From Thermoguttaceae bacterium (lineage in GTDB: Bacteria; Planctomycetota; Planctomycetia; Pirellulales; Thermoguttaceae), in the NCBI GenBank assembly GCA_024653385.1, contig JANLFZ010000016.1, positions 4,446 through 25,333 on the forward strand: DNA of 20,888 nt, written 5' to 3'. A model generated the notes under the pieces. The model was given only the letters and a program-made list of their open reading frames with translations, was not told where the DNA came from and did not search any database. The translations under genes were made by a program, and so were the position numbers. Shown one piece after another: positions 7,849 through 15,701 of the stretch; the first letter of the stretch is position 1; every line of letters begins with the position of its first letter.

Positions 7849-8643
7849 TCATGCCGCCTCTTTCCACAGTCTATCGGCTGCGAGCCGCCGGACACCCGAG
7901 ACTGGTTTAGAGAGGCTCCCCAACAAGTTCGCACGCACCCCTTCAAAACCCTCCCATGCGTTAACGATTCGCTCGTAGACCAGAAAGAGGTAGAACAACG
8001 CACGGTTTGCCCGGCCGTACGAGGGCTCCTTCTCGATGAGGCGGAGTTCCGCCATCTCGAACCCCGTGGCCCTCGCCAGCCGGCGAATTGCCGACCGCGT
8101 GTTCGCTCGATGATAGGTTCGATAGGGCGCGTGCGCGTCGGAGGGCATTCCCCGCAGCCAACCCGAAAGCCGCTCGTGCATCCAATGGGGTGTCAGACGC
8201 GCTCCCAGCGACACGTAATGCCACAGATTGGGCGTGCGGAAGCAGAACCGCCCGCCGGGCTTGAGCACGCGGAATGTCTCGGCCAGGAACTCCGCCGGCC
8301 GCTCGACGTGTTCCAGCACGTAGTCGGCGACGGCCAGGTCGTACGAGTCGTCGGATAGCGGGAACCGCCCGCCGTCGTACAGATAGCAAGCGTGCAGGTG
8401 GGGGTTCTTTCGAGCGTCGGGGTCGATATCCAGCCCGTCGACCAGACCGCAATGCGCGGCCAGGAATCGCGACGTGGCCCCGCCCGGGCCAGGACCGATT
8501 TCCAGACACGTCCCGCGACGTGGCTGCGCCAGGATCAACTCGGCCAGTTCCATATGCCCGGTCTTCCATCCCGGGCGTGCTCGATAGAAGCGGTTTACTG
8601 CTTCGTCGTACCACACGATCGAAACCTCGCAGAAGTGGTTCAT
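7849..8643 (-). CDS. Class I SAM-dependent methyltransferase
   Basis: 264 aa. A Rossmann-fold methyltransferase of the Methyltransf_11 type: SAM-binding motif I CLEIGPGPGGATSRF at about 46-60, acidic loop GLDIDPDAR at about 70-78, YDLAVADYVLEHV at about 101-113 and FRVLKPGGRFCFRTPN at about 124-139. Its position as the last gene of the coupled polysaccharide operon suggests that it methylates a sugar or lipid-linked intermediate, or caps a chain. The start at 8643 overlaps the upstream GT2 stop as ATGA. Confidence 0.9.
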   Translation of the reverse strand: MNHFCEVSIVWYDEAVNRFYRARPGWKTGHMELAELILAQPRRGTCLEIGPGPGGATSRFLAAHCGLVDGLDIDPDARKNPHLHACYLYDGGRFPLSDDSYDLAVADYVLEHVERPAEFLAETFRVLKPGGRFCFRTPNLWHYVSLGARLTPHWMHERLSGWLRGMPSDAHAPYRTYHRANTRSAIRRLARATGFEMAELRLIEKEPSYGRANRALFYLFLVYERIVNAWEGFEGVRANLLGSLSKPVSGVRRLAADRLWKEAA

Positions 8644-9509
8644 GCCGCCCGACGCATCGCGACCTCGGCCGGCGATTCGAGTTCGGCCGTTTGCCCGCGG
8701 CGGACCAGGTCATCCCGCTGGAAGACGATCATCTGCTCGTACAGGGCCAAGAGCCGGCAGTAGGTGTAGCCGGCCCGGCCGTCGAGAAAACCCCGTCGCA
8801 AAAAGTACATATACACAAAGCGCAAGAGCGGCCGGCACGGCAGACGGAACGAAAGCTGCTTCAGGGCCGCCCGGCGGCGCACGGGGTCGGTCCAGCTCAC
8901 CAGCCCGCGCCAGTCGAGGCGACCCTCGGCCAGGTGCTTGAGGTTTTCGACGGCCTCGTAGTGGGCGTAGCGCACGTGCTTTTCGAGCCAAGCCCTCATG
9001 CCGCGATGGAAGCTGTCGTGCAGAAAATGCGACTCCAGCCGCCCCACCGGCCCGTCGGCGAGGTACGTCAGGTTGGTCGCGCGCTCGAAGCGTATCTTCT
9101 CGGGCCGGAACAGGCGCATGACCCAGGTGGGATACAGGCTGCTGTGCTTGATCCACTTGCCCAAAAACAGGTTCTTGAACCGGACGCGGTAGGCGACCTC
9201 GGGCCGACTCGTATCGGCCACCACGGCGAGCATCTCGTCGCGCAGGTCGTCGGGCGTGAGTTCGTCGGCGTCGGGATTGTACACCCAAGGGTGGCGGAAC
9301 TGGATCTGCCGCAACGAATAGGTTCGCTGCTGGCGCTCGTTGCCCGCCGAGTGGACAATCACCCGGGCGCCCAGCCGCCGCGCGATCTCGACGGTGCGGT
9401 CGGTCGAATGGTCGTCGAGCACCACCACGTCGTCCGCCCACCGGACCGACTCGAGACACCGGGCGATGTTCAGCTCCTCGTTCTTGGTCAGGATCAGGAC
9501 GGAAATCAT
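8640..9509 (-). CDS. Glycosyltransferase family 2 (WaaE/KdtX-like)
   Basis: 289 aa from the ATG at 9509. It opens with ISVLILTKNEELNIARCLES, then DDVVVLDDHSTDRTVEIA, the GT-A nucleotide-binding fold, and has YNPDADE (about 77-83) as the metal-binding D-x-D site, typical of the WaaE-like branch of GT2 (lipid A core and capsule enzymes). The C-terminal part is Arg/Tyr-rich and probably peripheral to the membrane. The frame is open further upstream to 9740, but 9509 begins exactly at the conserved strand and overlaps the previous stop as ATGA, so the longer version is unlikely. The protein ends in RRAA. Confidence 0.93.
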   Translation of the reverse strand: MISVLILTKNEELNIARCLESVRWADDVVVLDDHSTDRTVEIARRLGARVIVHSAGNERQQRTYSLRQIQFRHPWVYNPDADELTPDDLRDEMLAVVADTSRPEVAYRVRFKNLFLGKWIKHSSLYPTWVMRLFRPEKIRFERATNLTYLADGPVGRLESHFLHDSFHRGMRAWLEKHVRYAHYEAVENLKHLAEGRLDWRGLVSWTDPVRRRAALKQLSFRLPCRPLLRFVYMYFLRRGFLDGRAGYTYCRLLALYEQMIVFQRDDLVRRGQTAELESPAEVAMRRAA

Positions 9510-10666
9510 GGCTTGACTCCTTGCCGGCCCGTGGCGGCCACGGCTTCCTCGTAGTGCCTGCTCAGCTTTCGCGCGATGGCCCGCCAATCGTACTTGGCCA
9601 ACGCCAGCCGACGGGCTCTTCTTCCCATTTCGGCCCGCGACGAAAGCGGCTGGCTCACAAGTCGTTCTAGGGCATCGAAAATCGCGTCGGCCTCGGGCGC
9701 AACCACGTACCCGGCGCCGGCCGTTGCCAACTCGGCCCACGGAGTCGCCGTCGTGGTAATGACGGGCTTTTCGCAGAACATCGCTTCGAGGACGGAGATC
9801 CCGAAATTCTCGGAGAGACTGGGAAGCACATAGCCATCGGACTGACGCAGCACCCAGATCCTCTCTTGTTCGGAGACCATTCCCCCCCAGACCACGCGAT
9901 CGGACACGCCCAGGGCATCGGACAGCCGCTGCATGCGCCGTGTAGTCTTCGAGTAGTCCGGGCCGACGATCAGCAGTGCGAGGTCCGGACGCCCAGGGGC
10001 CAGCTTCGCAAAGGCGTAAAGAAGCAGGTCGAGCCCCTTGTTCACGTCGATCCGTGCCAAGTAGAGGATACAGATCTTGCCGGCCAGCGCGGGCCAGCGT
10101 TTGGCGAGATAGTCCTGGGGCCCTGGGTCATCGAAGACCTCCGGAAAGGTGCCGCACGGACTGGTCACGACTCTGGCCGTGGGAAGATAGGCAAGGACGT
10201 CGCAGGCGTCGGCCTCCGACTCGACGTGAACAAAGGCAGCGCCTTGGAGCACGCGACGCTCGATCAGCCGGCCGTAGAGCCACTTGCGCCACGCCTTGTG
10301 CCGGAGTTTCCACGGGTGCAGGCTTCCGTGGGGCTGTACGACGTAGGGCACGCGGTGGGCTCGGGCGGCGCGCGACGCGGCCAGACCCGGGTATTGCCAA
10401 AGCGCGTGAATGTGTACGAGGTCCGCCTTGGCGACCTCCGATGCCAGGCATGCGTTCAGCGCGGGGGAATAGGCGTACCGATGCAGCAGGACGCTCGGGA
10501 ACCGTCGGACCTCGACGCCCTTGGGTGCAAAACACGGCTCGTCGCCGGCACCAACGTGATAGAGAGAAACCTGGTGTCCCAGCAATGCAAGGCTCTCGCA
10601 CAGCTCGGCGCAGGCCCGGTTCCCTCCGCCGCCGCGGACCTCCAACCCCGGAATCACGTGAATCAT
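9506..10666 (-). CDS. Glycosyltransferase family 4
   Basis: 386 aa from the ATG at 10666, or 388 aa from one two codons earlier (10672). GT-B enzyme: N-terminal MIHVIPGLEVRGGGGNRACA, the HIHALWQYPG and VQPHGSLHPWK segments typical of EpsF/WfbG-like enzymes, and in the C-terminal domain YLARIDVNKGLDLLL (about 204-218), LLIVGPDYS, and the catalytic E-x7-E in SENFGISVLEAM (about 287-298). It adds a sugar to a lipid-linked oligosaccharide in the cytoplasm, specificity unknown. The start at 10666 forms an ATGA overlap with the upstream kinase, matching its neighbours. The long upstream extension to 10801 has no family character. Confidence 0.93.
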   Translation of the reverse strand: MIHVIPGLEVRGGGGNRACAELCESLALLGHQVSLYHVGAGDEPCFAPKGVEVRRFPSVLLHRYAYSPALNACLASEVAKADLVHIHALWQYPGLAASRAARAHRVPYVVQPHGSLHPWKLRHKAWRKWLYGRLIERRVLQGAAFVHVESEADACDVLAYLPTARVVTSPCGTFPEVFDDPGPQDYLAKRWPALAGKICILYLARIDVNKGLDLLLYAFAKLAPGRPDLALLIVGPDYSKTTRRMQRLSDALGVSDRVVWGGMVSEQERIWVLRQSDGYVLPSLSENFGISVLEAMFCEKPVITTTATPWAELATAGAGYVVAPEADAIFDALERLVSQPLSSRAEMGRRARRLALAKYDWRAIARKLSRHYEEAVAATGRQGVKP

Positions 10667-11415
10667 GCGCATCGCTGTCTTGCTCCTCGGCGCCGGCAAA
10701 CCTCCGCCTGCAGCTCGGCGAGCGACTCCGCCAGCGGGCGGTCGGTTCGCAAGAGCAGCGTATTGGGCAGCCACCGGGCCAGGTCCGCCATCCTGCGACA
10801 CTGGAACTCGATCTCCTCCGCGGTCAATTCCGGCTTTCTGGCGTGCAGCGTGTCGCGGTCGCCAACGAGGAAGACGATCAGGTCCGGCTTGGGGAGCAGC
10901 CTGGCGATCGCCCGAAGCAGCCGCTGCGACGCCCGCCGGTGCGCCCGCTGGATGAAGTAGTCGACGAACCAGCGATCCAGAAGCACCAGGCGGCCTTGGG
11001 CGGTGGCGCGCTTCATGGCCATTCCGCCCACGAGGTAGTCGATCGCGTAGTAGGCCACGTACAGCAACGACTTGAGCGCGGGGTGGGGGGCGATCATTCC
11101 GCCGTGGTTCGTCCCGGGCGGAGGGGCCGGCCGCTCGTCACGTTGGCCTCTTCCAAGGAACCATCGCGCGATCGTGTTCAACCGCGGAAGGAAGCCGAAC
11201 GCGGCATGGTAGTAGTCGGCTCCGCGAAACGCGTTGGCGGTCTGCTCTTGCAGGGCCTTGGCAAGCGTGGTCTTTCCGCTACCGTCCGGCCCCAGTAGGG
11301 CGACACTGAGTCCGTGACTACCTCGCGCCCGCGATCCGAAACGGCCCGCAATGCCCAAAGCGGGCTTTCCGGTGGCATTCGGCAGCAAGTCGTCCATCGC
11401 AGCAAACGCTCTCAT
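10663..11415 (-). CDS. Thymidylate-kinase-like P-loop kinase
   Basis: 250 aa from the ATG at 11415, 13 bases after the stop of the previous gene. Features are Walker A LLGPDGSGKTTLAKAL (about 40-55), the TMPK-type DRW motif in LLDRWFVDYFIQ (about 145-156), LPKPDLIVFLVGDRDTLHAR (about 174-193) and an ARKPELTAEEIE segment that replaces the usual lid. The family is like dTMP kinase but belongs to a divergent branch that I associate with exopolysaccharide loci rather than with nucleotide synthesis. An N-terminal stretch of about 35 residues before the P-loop is unassigned. The phosphate acceptor is unknown. It ends in an ATGA overlap with the GT4 gene. Confidence 0.8.
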   Translation of the reverse strand: MRAFAAMDDLLPNATGKPALGIAGRFGSRARGSHGLSVALLGPDGSGKTTLAKALQEQTANAFRGADYYHAAFGFLPRLNTIARWFLGRGQRDERPAPPPGTNHGGMIAPHPALKSLLYVAYYAIDYLVGGMAMKRATAQGRLVLLDRWFVDYFIQRAHRRASQRLLRAIARLLPKPDLIVFLVGDRDTLHARKPELTAEEIEFQCRRMADLARWLPNTLLLRTDRPLAESLAELQAEVCRRRGARQRCA

Positions 11416-11428
11416 GGCTCGCAGTTGG

Positions 11429-12499
11429 TCAAGCAGCTCGTCGCGCCGTGACTGGTCCTCGGCTCGGCCACGCCCGCACGAGGCCGATCGCGTCCTCGCG
11501 GCCCGCGCCGCAAAGAAAGGCAAGTGCCAACAGCACGTCGCAGCGGTTCTGGCAGTCATCGGGTCGCAGCCAACGTCTTGCGAATCGTTCCCATGCGCGG
11601 GCCGCGCCTTCCCGGTAGAGCCGAGAACGCAGCCCCAGATCAAAACTGATGGGATCGGTCAGTCGGGGCGCCCATTCGTTGCTCTCCTCCCAGTCGAGAA
11701 TCCAAAGGCGACCCCTGCATTGCAACATGTTCGCGGGGCCGAGATCGCCGTGGACGCGGGTGAGAACTGCCGGACGATCGGCCATCGCCTCGACCTCCCG
11801 AGCGAACGGCGAATCGGGATCGACCGAGGCACGATAATGCCGCCACCAGGCGAACTGCGCAAGTGCGCCGAGCGCCGCGGTTCTGCGCCCGCTTGCGTAT
11901 TCCGCCAGACACTTCCGCGGAAATGACCGCTCGTTCGCTCGGACGGGCCGGGCGCTTGCGGGCACGGGTTCGAGGACGAGGAAACGGCGCGACCGGACCC
12001 ACCCCGCCGCAAGGACGGCTGGGACATGGAAAGTGCTCGGCCGGATCGCTCGGATCGCCTCAAGCGCGGCCGCCTCCGCCACCAGACGCTCGTCGGTGTC
12101 CGAGTCGAGTGAGATCTTGGCGAAGCCGATCGCCGCACCGTCCGGACGAAGCAGGTGGAGGTACACCCGTTGACGTTCCGGCTGGGTCGGCCAGACGATC
12201 AAGGCCCTCGTGTCCGAATATCCGAAGGACCGCCCGACATCCGCGAGCCACTCCTCCAGCGGGAACGAATCGAAGGGCTTCGGCAGGCATTCCGACGGCG
12301 CGAGGGTCCAGCGATCGAGCCCGCAGCGCAGCGTCCACAGGAGACACTGTTGCAGCAGCGCCTTTTTCAAGGTCTGGGGTTGATACCGAGTCACGGCCCC
12401 CAATTCCAGCCGCTTCGCGCCGCTAGGGATCGCCAGCACAGGCCGGCCGCGAATACTGAGGACCTTGTATCGGCTCATGGTCGGCGACTCTCGGACCAT
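11429..12499 (-). CDS. APH-fold phosphotransferase (aminoglycoside phosphotransferase/choline kinase-like)
   Basis: 356 aa from 12499, which directly abuts the flippase stop. An alternative start at 12478 (MSRYK) has GAGAG upstream and may be the true one. The kinase core is intact: IGFAKIS with the ATP-binding Lys128, conserved acidic residues in LVAEAAALEAI, the catalytic loop VHGDLGPANML (His250, Asp252, Asn257) and the metal-binding Asp269 in ILDWEES. The first 100 or so residues, RYKVLSIRGRPVLAIPSGAK and onward, are not part of the usual kinase fold that I recognise. Family members phosphorylate small alcohols, sugars or drugs. In this operon a sugar, lipid carrier or alditol substituent is more likely than an antibiotic. 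The protein ends in RRAA. Confidence 0.8.
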   Translation of the reverse strand: MVRESPTMSRYKVLSIRGRPVLAIPSGAKRLELGAVTRYQPQTLKKALLQQCLLWTLRCGLDRWTLAPSECLPKPFDSFPLEEWLADVGRSFGYSDTRALIVWPTQPERQRVYLHLLRPDGAAIGFAKISLDSDTDERLVAEAAALEAIRAIRPSTFHVPAVLAAGWVRSRRFLVLEPVPASARPVRANERSFPRKCLAEYASGRRTAALGALAQFAWWRHYRASVDPDSPFAREVEAMADRPAVLTRVHGDLGPANMLQCRGRLWILDWEESNEWAPRLTDPISFDLGLRSRLYREGAARAWERFARRWLRPDDCQNRCDVLLALAFLCGAGREDAIGLVRAWPSRGPVTARRAA

Positions 12500-13792
12500 T
12501 CAGACGCGAACGTGTGACGTAATTCCGATGTCGTCCCGGCGGCGACAACGGCCGAAGCGCGACTTGTTCCCGGCCGTCGGGGAGTCCTCCGGCGGCGCCG
12601 TCGATCGACGGGCAATCCGTCGAATCGAGGCACACTGCACGACGAACACCGACAAGACCGCCAAAGAGACCGGCACGATCGCCCTCGTTTGCCATGCCAC
12701 TGCCGTCAACAGTACGCTTCCGCCCGCGCGGATCGCCGCGTGGAGGTAGTAGACGCGGTTTTCTCCAAGCGCCCGCAACTGGGCAACCCCGATCTGCTTG
12801 ACAACCATCAGCACCGACTGCACCGCGGCGATGGGCAATAGCGCCGCGTAGGGGACGTACTGCGGAAGCAGCACGCCCGTGATCGGCTTGCGCAAGAGCA
12901 TCGCGAGAGTCCCCACACCTATGGCAATCGCCACGCCGCCCCTCCATGCTCGGACCGGGTCGGGTCGGGCCGCGTCTCGCGCCAGGCTCGCCGCGTAGTG
13001 GATATCTACCAGTTGCACCAGCACGGCAAACAGGCCGCCAAGCGACGCGATGGCGGCATAGGCGCCGTAGGACGCGCTGTCGATCCACGCGCGAACCACG
13101 ACGGCGGCCACGATTCCGTCGGCCGCGGTCACCACGTTGTGGAGGAGGAGCGGTCGGGCCAACGCGTCGATGCGGCGGCTCAGGCCACGGTGGGTCGTCG
13201 CCCGGGCGTCGATGTCGTAATGCCAAAGCAGCCACGCGGCCGCGAGCATCGCCAGACAATCCCCGAGGCACAACGCGAAAAGCGCCGTCTCCACGGTCAA
13301 CCCGCTCGCCAGATGCGCTCGCAAGAGAAAGAGCCCGCTGAGCGACCATCGGGCCACCACGAATATGGCCGAAATTCCGGGAATCGCGCGCCGAGCGCAG
13401 TACCGGCGGAGGAAATCGCCGATGGGCATCGTTGCTGCCAGCACCAAGGCCGCTCCGACGGCGCCGATTGCCCCAACCGACTCGGGAACAGCGACAAGAA
13501 GAATCGCCGGCACCATCGCCGCCAGCGCGATCAACAGTCGCACGAGTCTCGCCAGACAAACCCCGGCCAGCGGTGCTTCGCGGCCGGAGGGCACGACGAC
13601 GGAACTCAGCGCCGTGCCGGCCCAGGCGCTGCTGACCGAAACGCACAACTGGAGCACGATCCATACGGCGGAAAACACGCCAAACCGGGCCGGCCCGAGA
13701 AGGCGCGCCACTAGAAGCAACGTCAGAAAGCTCCCCGCGCTGGAGATCCCTTGTTCGCAGACCGCGGCCGCCACATGCCCGAAACGTCTCAT
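12500..13792 (-). CDS. Wzx-like polysaccharide flippase (MOP superfamily)
   Basis: 430 aa from the ATG at 13792. It is strongly hydrophobic throughout, with about 12 predicted membrane helices. The opening FLTLLLVARLLGPARFGVFS (about 22-41) is characteristic of oligosaccharide flippases of the MATE/MVF/Wzx superfamily. An internal VRAWIDSASYGAYAAIASLG echoes it at the start of the second half. The last 35 residues are a basic, polar cytoplasmic tail. It would move undecaprenyl-linked repeat units to the periplasm. The start overlaps the upstream stop as ATGA; the frame open to 13942 adds only Arg-rich shadow sequence. Confidence 0.87.
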   Translation of the reverse strand: MRRFGHVAAAVCEQGISSAGSFLTLLLVARLLGPARFGVFSAVWIVLQLCVSVSSAWAGTALSSVVVPSGREAPLAGVCLARLVRLLIALAAMVPAILLVAVPESVGAIGAVGAALVLAATMPIGDFLRRYCARRAIPGISAIFVVARWSLSGLFLLRAHLASGLTVETALFALCLGDCLAMLAAAWLLWHYDIDARATTHRGLSRRIDALARPLLLHNVVTAADGIVAAVVVRAWIDSASYGAYAAIASLGGLFAVLVQLVDIHYAASLARDAARPDPVRAWRGGVAIAIGVGTLAMLLRKPITGVLLPQYVPYAALLPIAAVQSVLMVVKQIGVAQLRALGENRVYYLHAAIRAGGSVLLTAVAWQTRAIVPVSLAVLSVFVVQCASIRRIARRSTAPPEDSPTAGNKSRFGRCRRRDDIGITSHVRV

Positions 13793-14580
13793 AAGACGCG
13801 CGCTCCGGAATGCATGGGGTGGTCCGACGGCAGTTCGGTTTGAGGTTGTTCTGCCTTGGCGTCGCGGCTGGCCTGCACTTGCTCTTCCGTGATGCACCAC
13901 TCCATCCAATAGCCGAGGAAGGCGGTCACCGCGAACCGGCACGGGTGCCGGAGAAATCCGCGTCGAAGGACAGCCAAGCGGTATCGGGTGGCCTGGGCCC
14001 GCAGGTGAGCGATATCTCGCCGTTGCAGCGCACGGACGATGTCCTCGGCAATCGCGAGTCCGAAGATCGGGGCGAGGCGCTCAGCCACGCGACCGCCATG
14101 TTCTTGGGCGGCGGCCACCAGCCGCGCGACATGCCGTTCGACGACTAGGCCACCATGGAGGTAACTCTGGCAGAACGTCAAGACGCAGGCGTCAGCGGGC
14201 TCGGGCACCCAGATCTCGTCTCGCAGGAGTACCGCTCTTGAAGCGACGTCGGACGTCGACATCCAATCGACGCCTCGCCAGTGGAGGCGACCGATGAGGT
14301 CGATCTGGAGGCTTCCCGATACCAGTCCATCCAGCACCTGCTGCTCGCAGTGGTAGTACTTACGAGCGGGCCGCCGCGTGAGCCCCAACTGGCCGCCAAC
14401 CCGGTCGAGCAGATCGCGCCACCGGCTTTCGCTTCGTGGAAGCACGAGGAGGTCGATGTCTCGTCCCAGGTTTTCCTGGGGCAGCCGCTCGAAGTTTTTC
14501 ATCACGAGGAATTTCTGTCCTCGGCACGTCGCCTCGCGAGCCAACGCGCGAACGACCTCCTCAAAGCCGGGGCGAGTCAT
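13789..14580 (-). CDS. Nucleotidyltransferase-fold protein (MNT/NTP_transf_5-like)
   Basis: 263 aa. The N-terminal 120 residues resemble a polymerase-beta-type nucleotidyltransferase: KFLVMKNFERLPQENLGRDI then DLLVLPRSESRWRDLL, with the metal-binding pair Asp41 and Asp43 in GRDIDLLV, and a third acidic candidate in LQIDLIGRLHWRG (about 92-104). The helical C-terminal half is unassigned. In other bacteria I recall this type of domain next to, or fused with, thymidylate-kinase-like proteins in polysaccharide loci. Here that kinase is encoded two genes downstream. No substrate can be deduced. ATGA overlaps join it to both neighbours. Confidence 0.72.
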   Translation of the reverse strand: MTRPGFEEVVRALAREATCRGQKFLVMKNFERLPQENLGRDIDLLVLPRSESRWRDLLDRVGGQLGLTRRPARKYYHCEQQVLDGLVSGSLQIDLIGRLHWRGVDWMSTSDVASRAVLLRDEIWVPEPADACVLTFCQSYLHGGLVVERHVARLVAAAQEHGGRVAERLAPIFGLAIAEDIVRALQRRDIAHLRAQATRYRLAVLRRGFLRHPCRFAVTAFLGYWMEWCITEEQVQASRDAKAEQPQTELPSDHPMHSGARVL

Positions 14581-15701
14581 GGGCGAAGCGCCTCCCGGTA
14601 GACCTGGATCAGCCGTTGCGAACTCTTCTGCCAGTTGTACTTCTCATCCACGAGCCGTTTGCAGCCCGCCGCCAGTGCGCGGCGGTCGGCCAAGGCCAAC
14701 CGGTGCATTGCCCGGACGACCGCAGCGTCGTCGCCTTCGGCGGCGATGCCCGCCCGGAACCGGACGACATCGTCGGCGAGATTCGTCCCCGGCGTCACCA
14801 AGAGCGGAATGCCCAGGGCCGCCGCCTCCAGGCAGGCCGTGGGAATTCCTTCCCAGCGGCTGAGGTGGACGAAGTAGTCCATGCGGGCCAGGTGCGCAAG
14901 TTTCGCCTCGCCAAACAGGCTCCCGTGGATCTCGATCAGCCCCTCGCCGCACGCTGCCGAGTGACGCCTCCGGATGGCGGCGAGGTCGGGCCCGTCGCCA
15001 ACCAGCGACAACACGTGTTCCTCGCTTGGCCGCTCTCGGCGAAACGCGAGAAAGCAGCGCACAAGCTGGTCGACGCCCTTTTGCGCATTGAGAATCCGGC
15101 CGCAGTAGCCCCACACCGTGGGCCTTTTCTCGGGCCAAGCCGGACGGAGCGCAGGGACGCCGCGCGGCCGATCGGCCCCGTTCGGGACCACATGACGGGG
15201 AACCTGCGCCAAGCTCCGCGCGAGGCGAGGGCTGAGTTCGCCCTCCTGGACGAGCAACAACCCGCGGCTTCGCCGGAGCATCCGTTTCTCGGCCAGGTGG
15301 AAGTACAGCCACTTCAGTCCCCACCGCCGCCGCAGGCAGACCTCGGAATAGATGCCTTGGGGCATCACGAAATACGGCGAACGAAGGCGGCGGGCGAGGG
15401 CCGCCAAGGTGGGCAGGAACCCGCCGTAAAGATGGAAAACCGTCCCAGGGCGGTCGACCTCTCCAAGGCAAGCGACGAGTGCCGGATCCAGCCGCGCCGG
15501 CCAACCGTGGTGGTGCCGGAAAAACCGGATCGGGTATTCGGGGCGGGGCAAGTTGGTGCGCGGGTTGCCGGCAATGCCCCAGACCTCGATCTCGAGGCCC
15601 GCCCGGTGCAGCGCTCGGGCGTACGCGTCCACGGCCACGTTGACCCCGTTCATGGTCGTGGCCGGGTTCGCCTTCCCGATGACGACGTGAACGACCTTCA
15701 T
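14577..15701 (-). CDS. Glycosyltransferase family 4
   Basis: 374 aa from the ATG at 15701. GT-B fold: MKVVHVVIGKANPATTMNGV at the N-terminus, FHLYGGFLPTLAALA, a VMPQGIYSE loop, VPNGADRPRG (about 172-181) before the second domain, VWGYCGRILNAQKGVDQLV (about 196-214), LVGDGPDL, and the catalytic E-x7-E in WEGIPTACLEAAALG (about 283-297). Transfer of a sugar to the growing repeat unit is expected, with unknown specificity. The start has a strong Shine-Dalgarno (listed separately) and an ATGA overlap with the polymerase stop. The upstream extension to 15872 is not supported. Confidence 0.93.
   Translation of the reverse strand: MKVVHVVIGKANPATTMNGVNVAVDAYARALHRAGLEIEVWGIAGNPRTNLPRPEYPIRFFRHHHGWPARLDPALVACLGEVDRPGTVFHLYGGFLPTLAALARRLRSPYFVMPQGIYSEVCLRRRWGLKWLYFHLAEKRMLRRSRGLLLVQEGELSPRLARSLAQVPRHVVPNGADRPRGVPALRPAWPEKRPTVWGYCGRILNAQKGVDQLVRCFLAFRRERPSEEHVLSLVGDGPDLAAIRRRHSAACGEGLIEIHGSLFGEAKLAHLARMDYFVHLSRWEGIPTACLEAAALGIPLLVTPGTNLADDVVRFRAGIAAEGDDAAVVRAMHRLALADRRALAAGCKRLVDEKYNWQKSSQRLIQVYREALRP

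Noticed and set aside
7529..7867. 112-codon minus-strand frame in the 327-bp gap
   Set aside because: Overlaps the end of the methyltransferase and the promoter candidate; no ribosome binding site and no protein-like pattern.
9510..9740. Longer N-terminus for the GT2 protein
   Set aside because: The extension lies inside the preceding glycosyltransferase gene and is Arg/Gly-rich; the fold begins exactly at the ATG at 9509.
11429..12499. Antibiotic resistance gene (aminoglycoside phosphotransferase)
   Set aside because: The kinase core motifs are shared by many sugar and alcohol kinases; the operon context and unusual N-terminus point to glycan metabolism.
12423..13664. 413-codon minus-strand frame over the flippase gene
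   Set aside because: Second frame of the flippase; it is polar and Arg-rich, whereas the chosen frame has regular membrane helices and an ATGA start.
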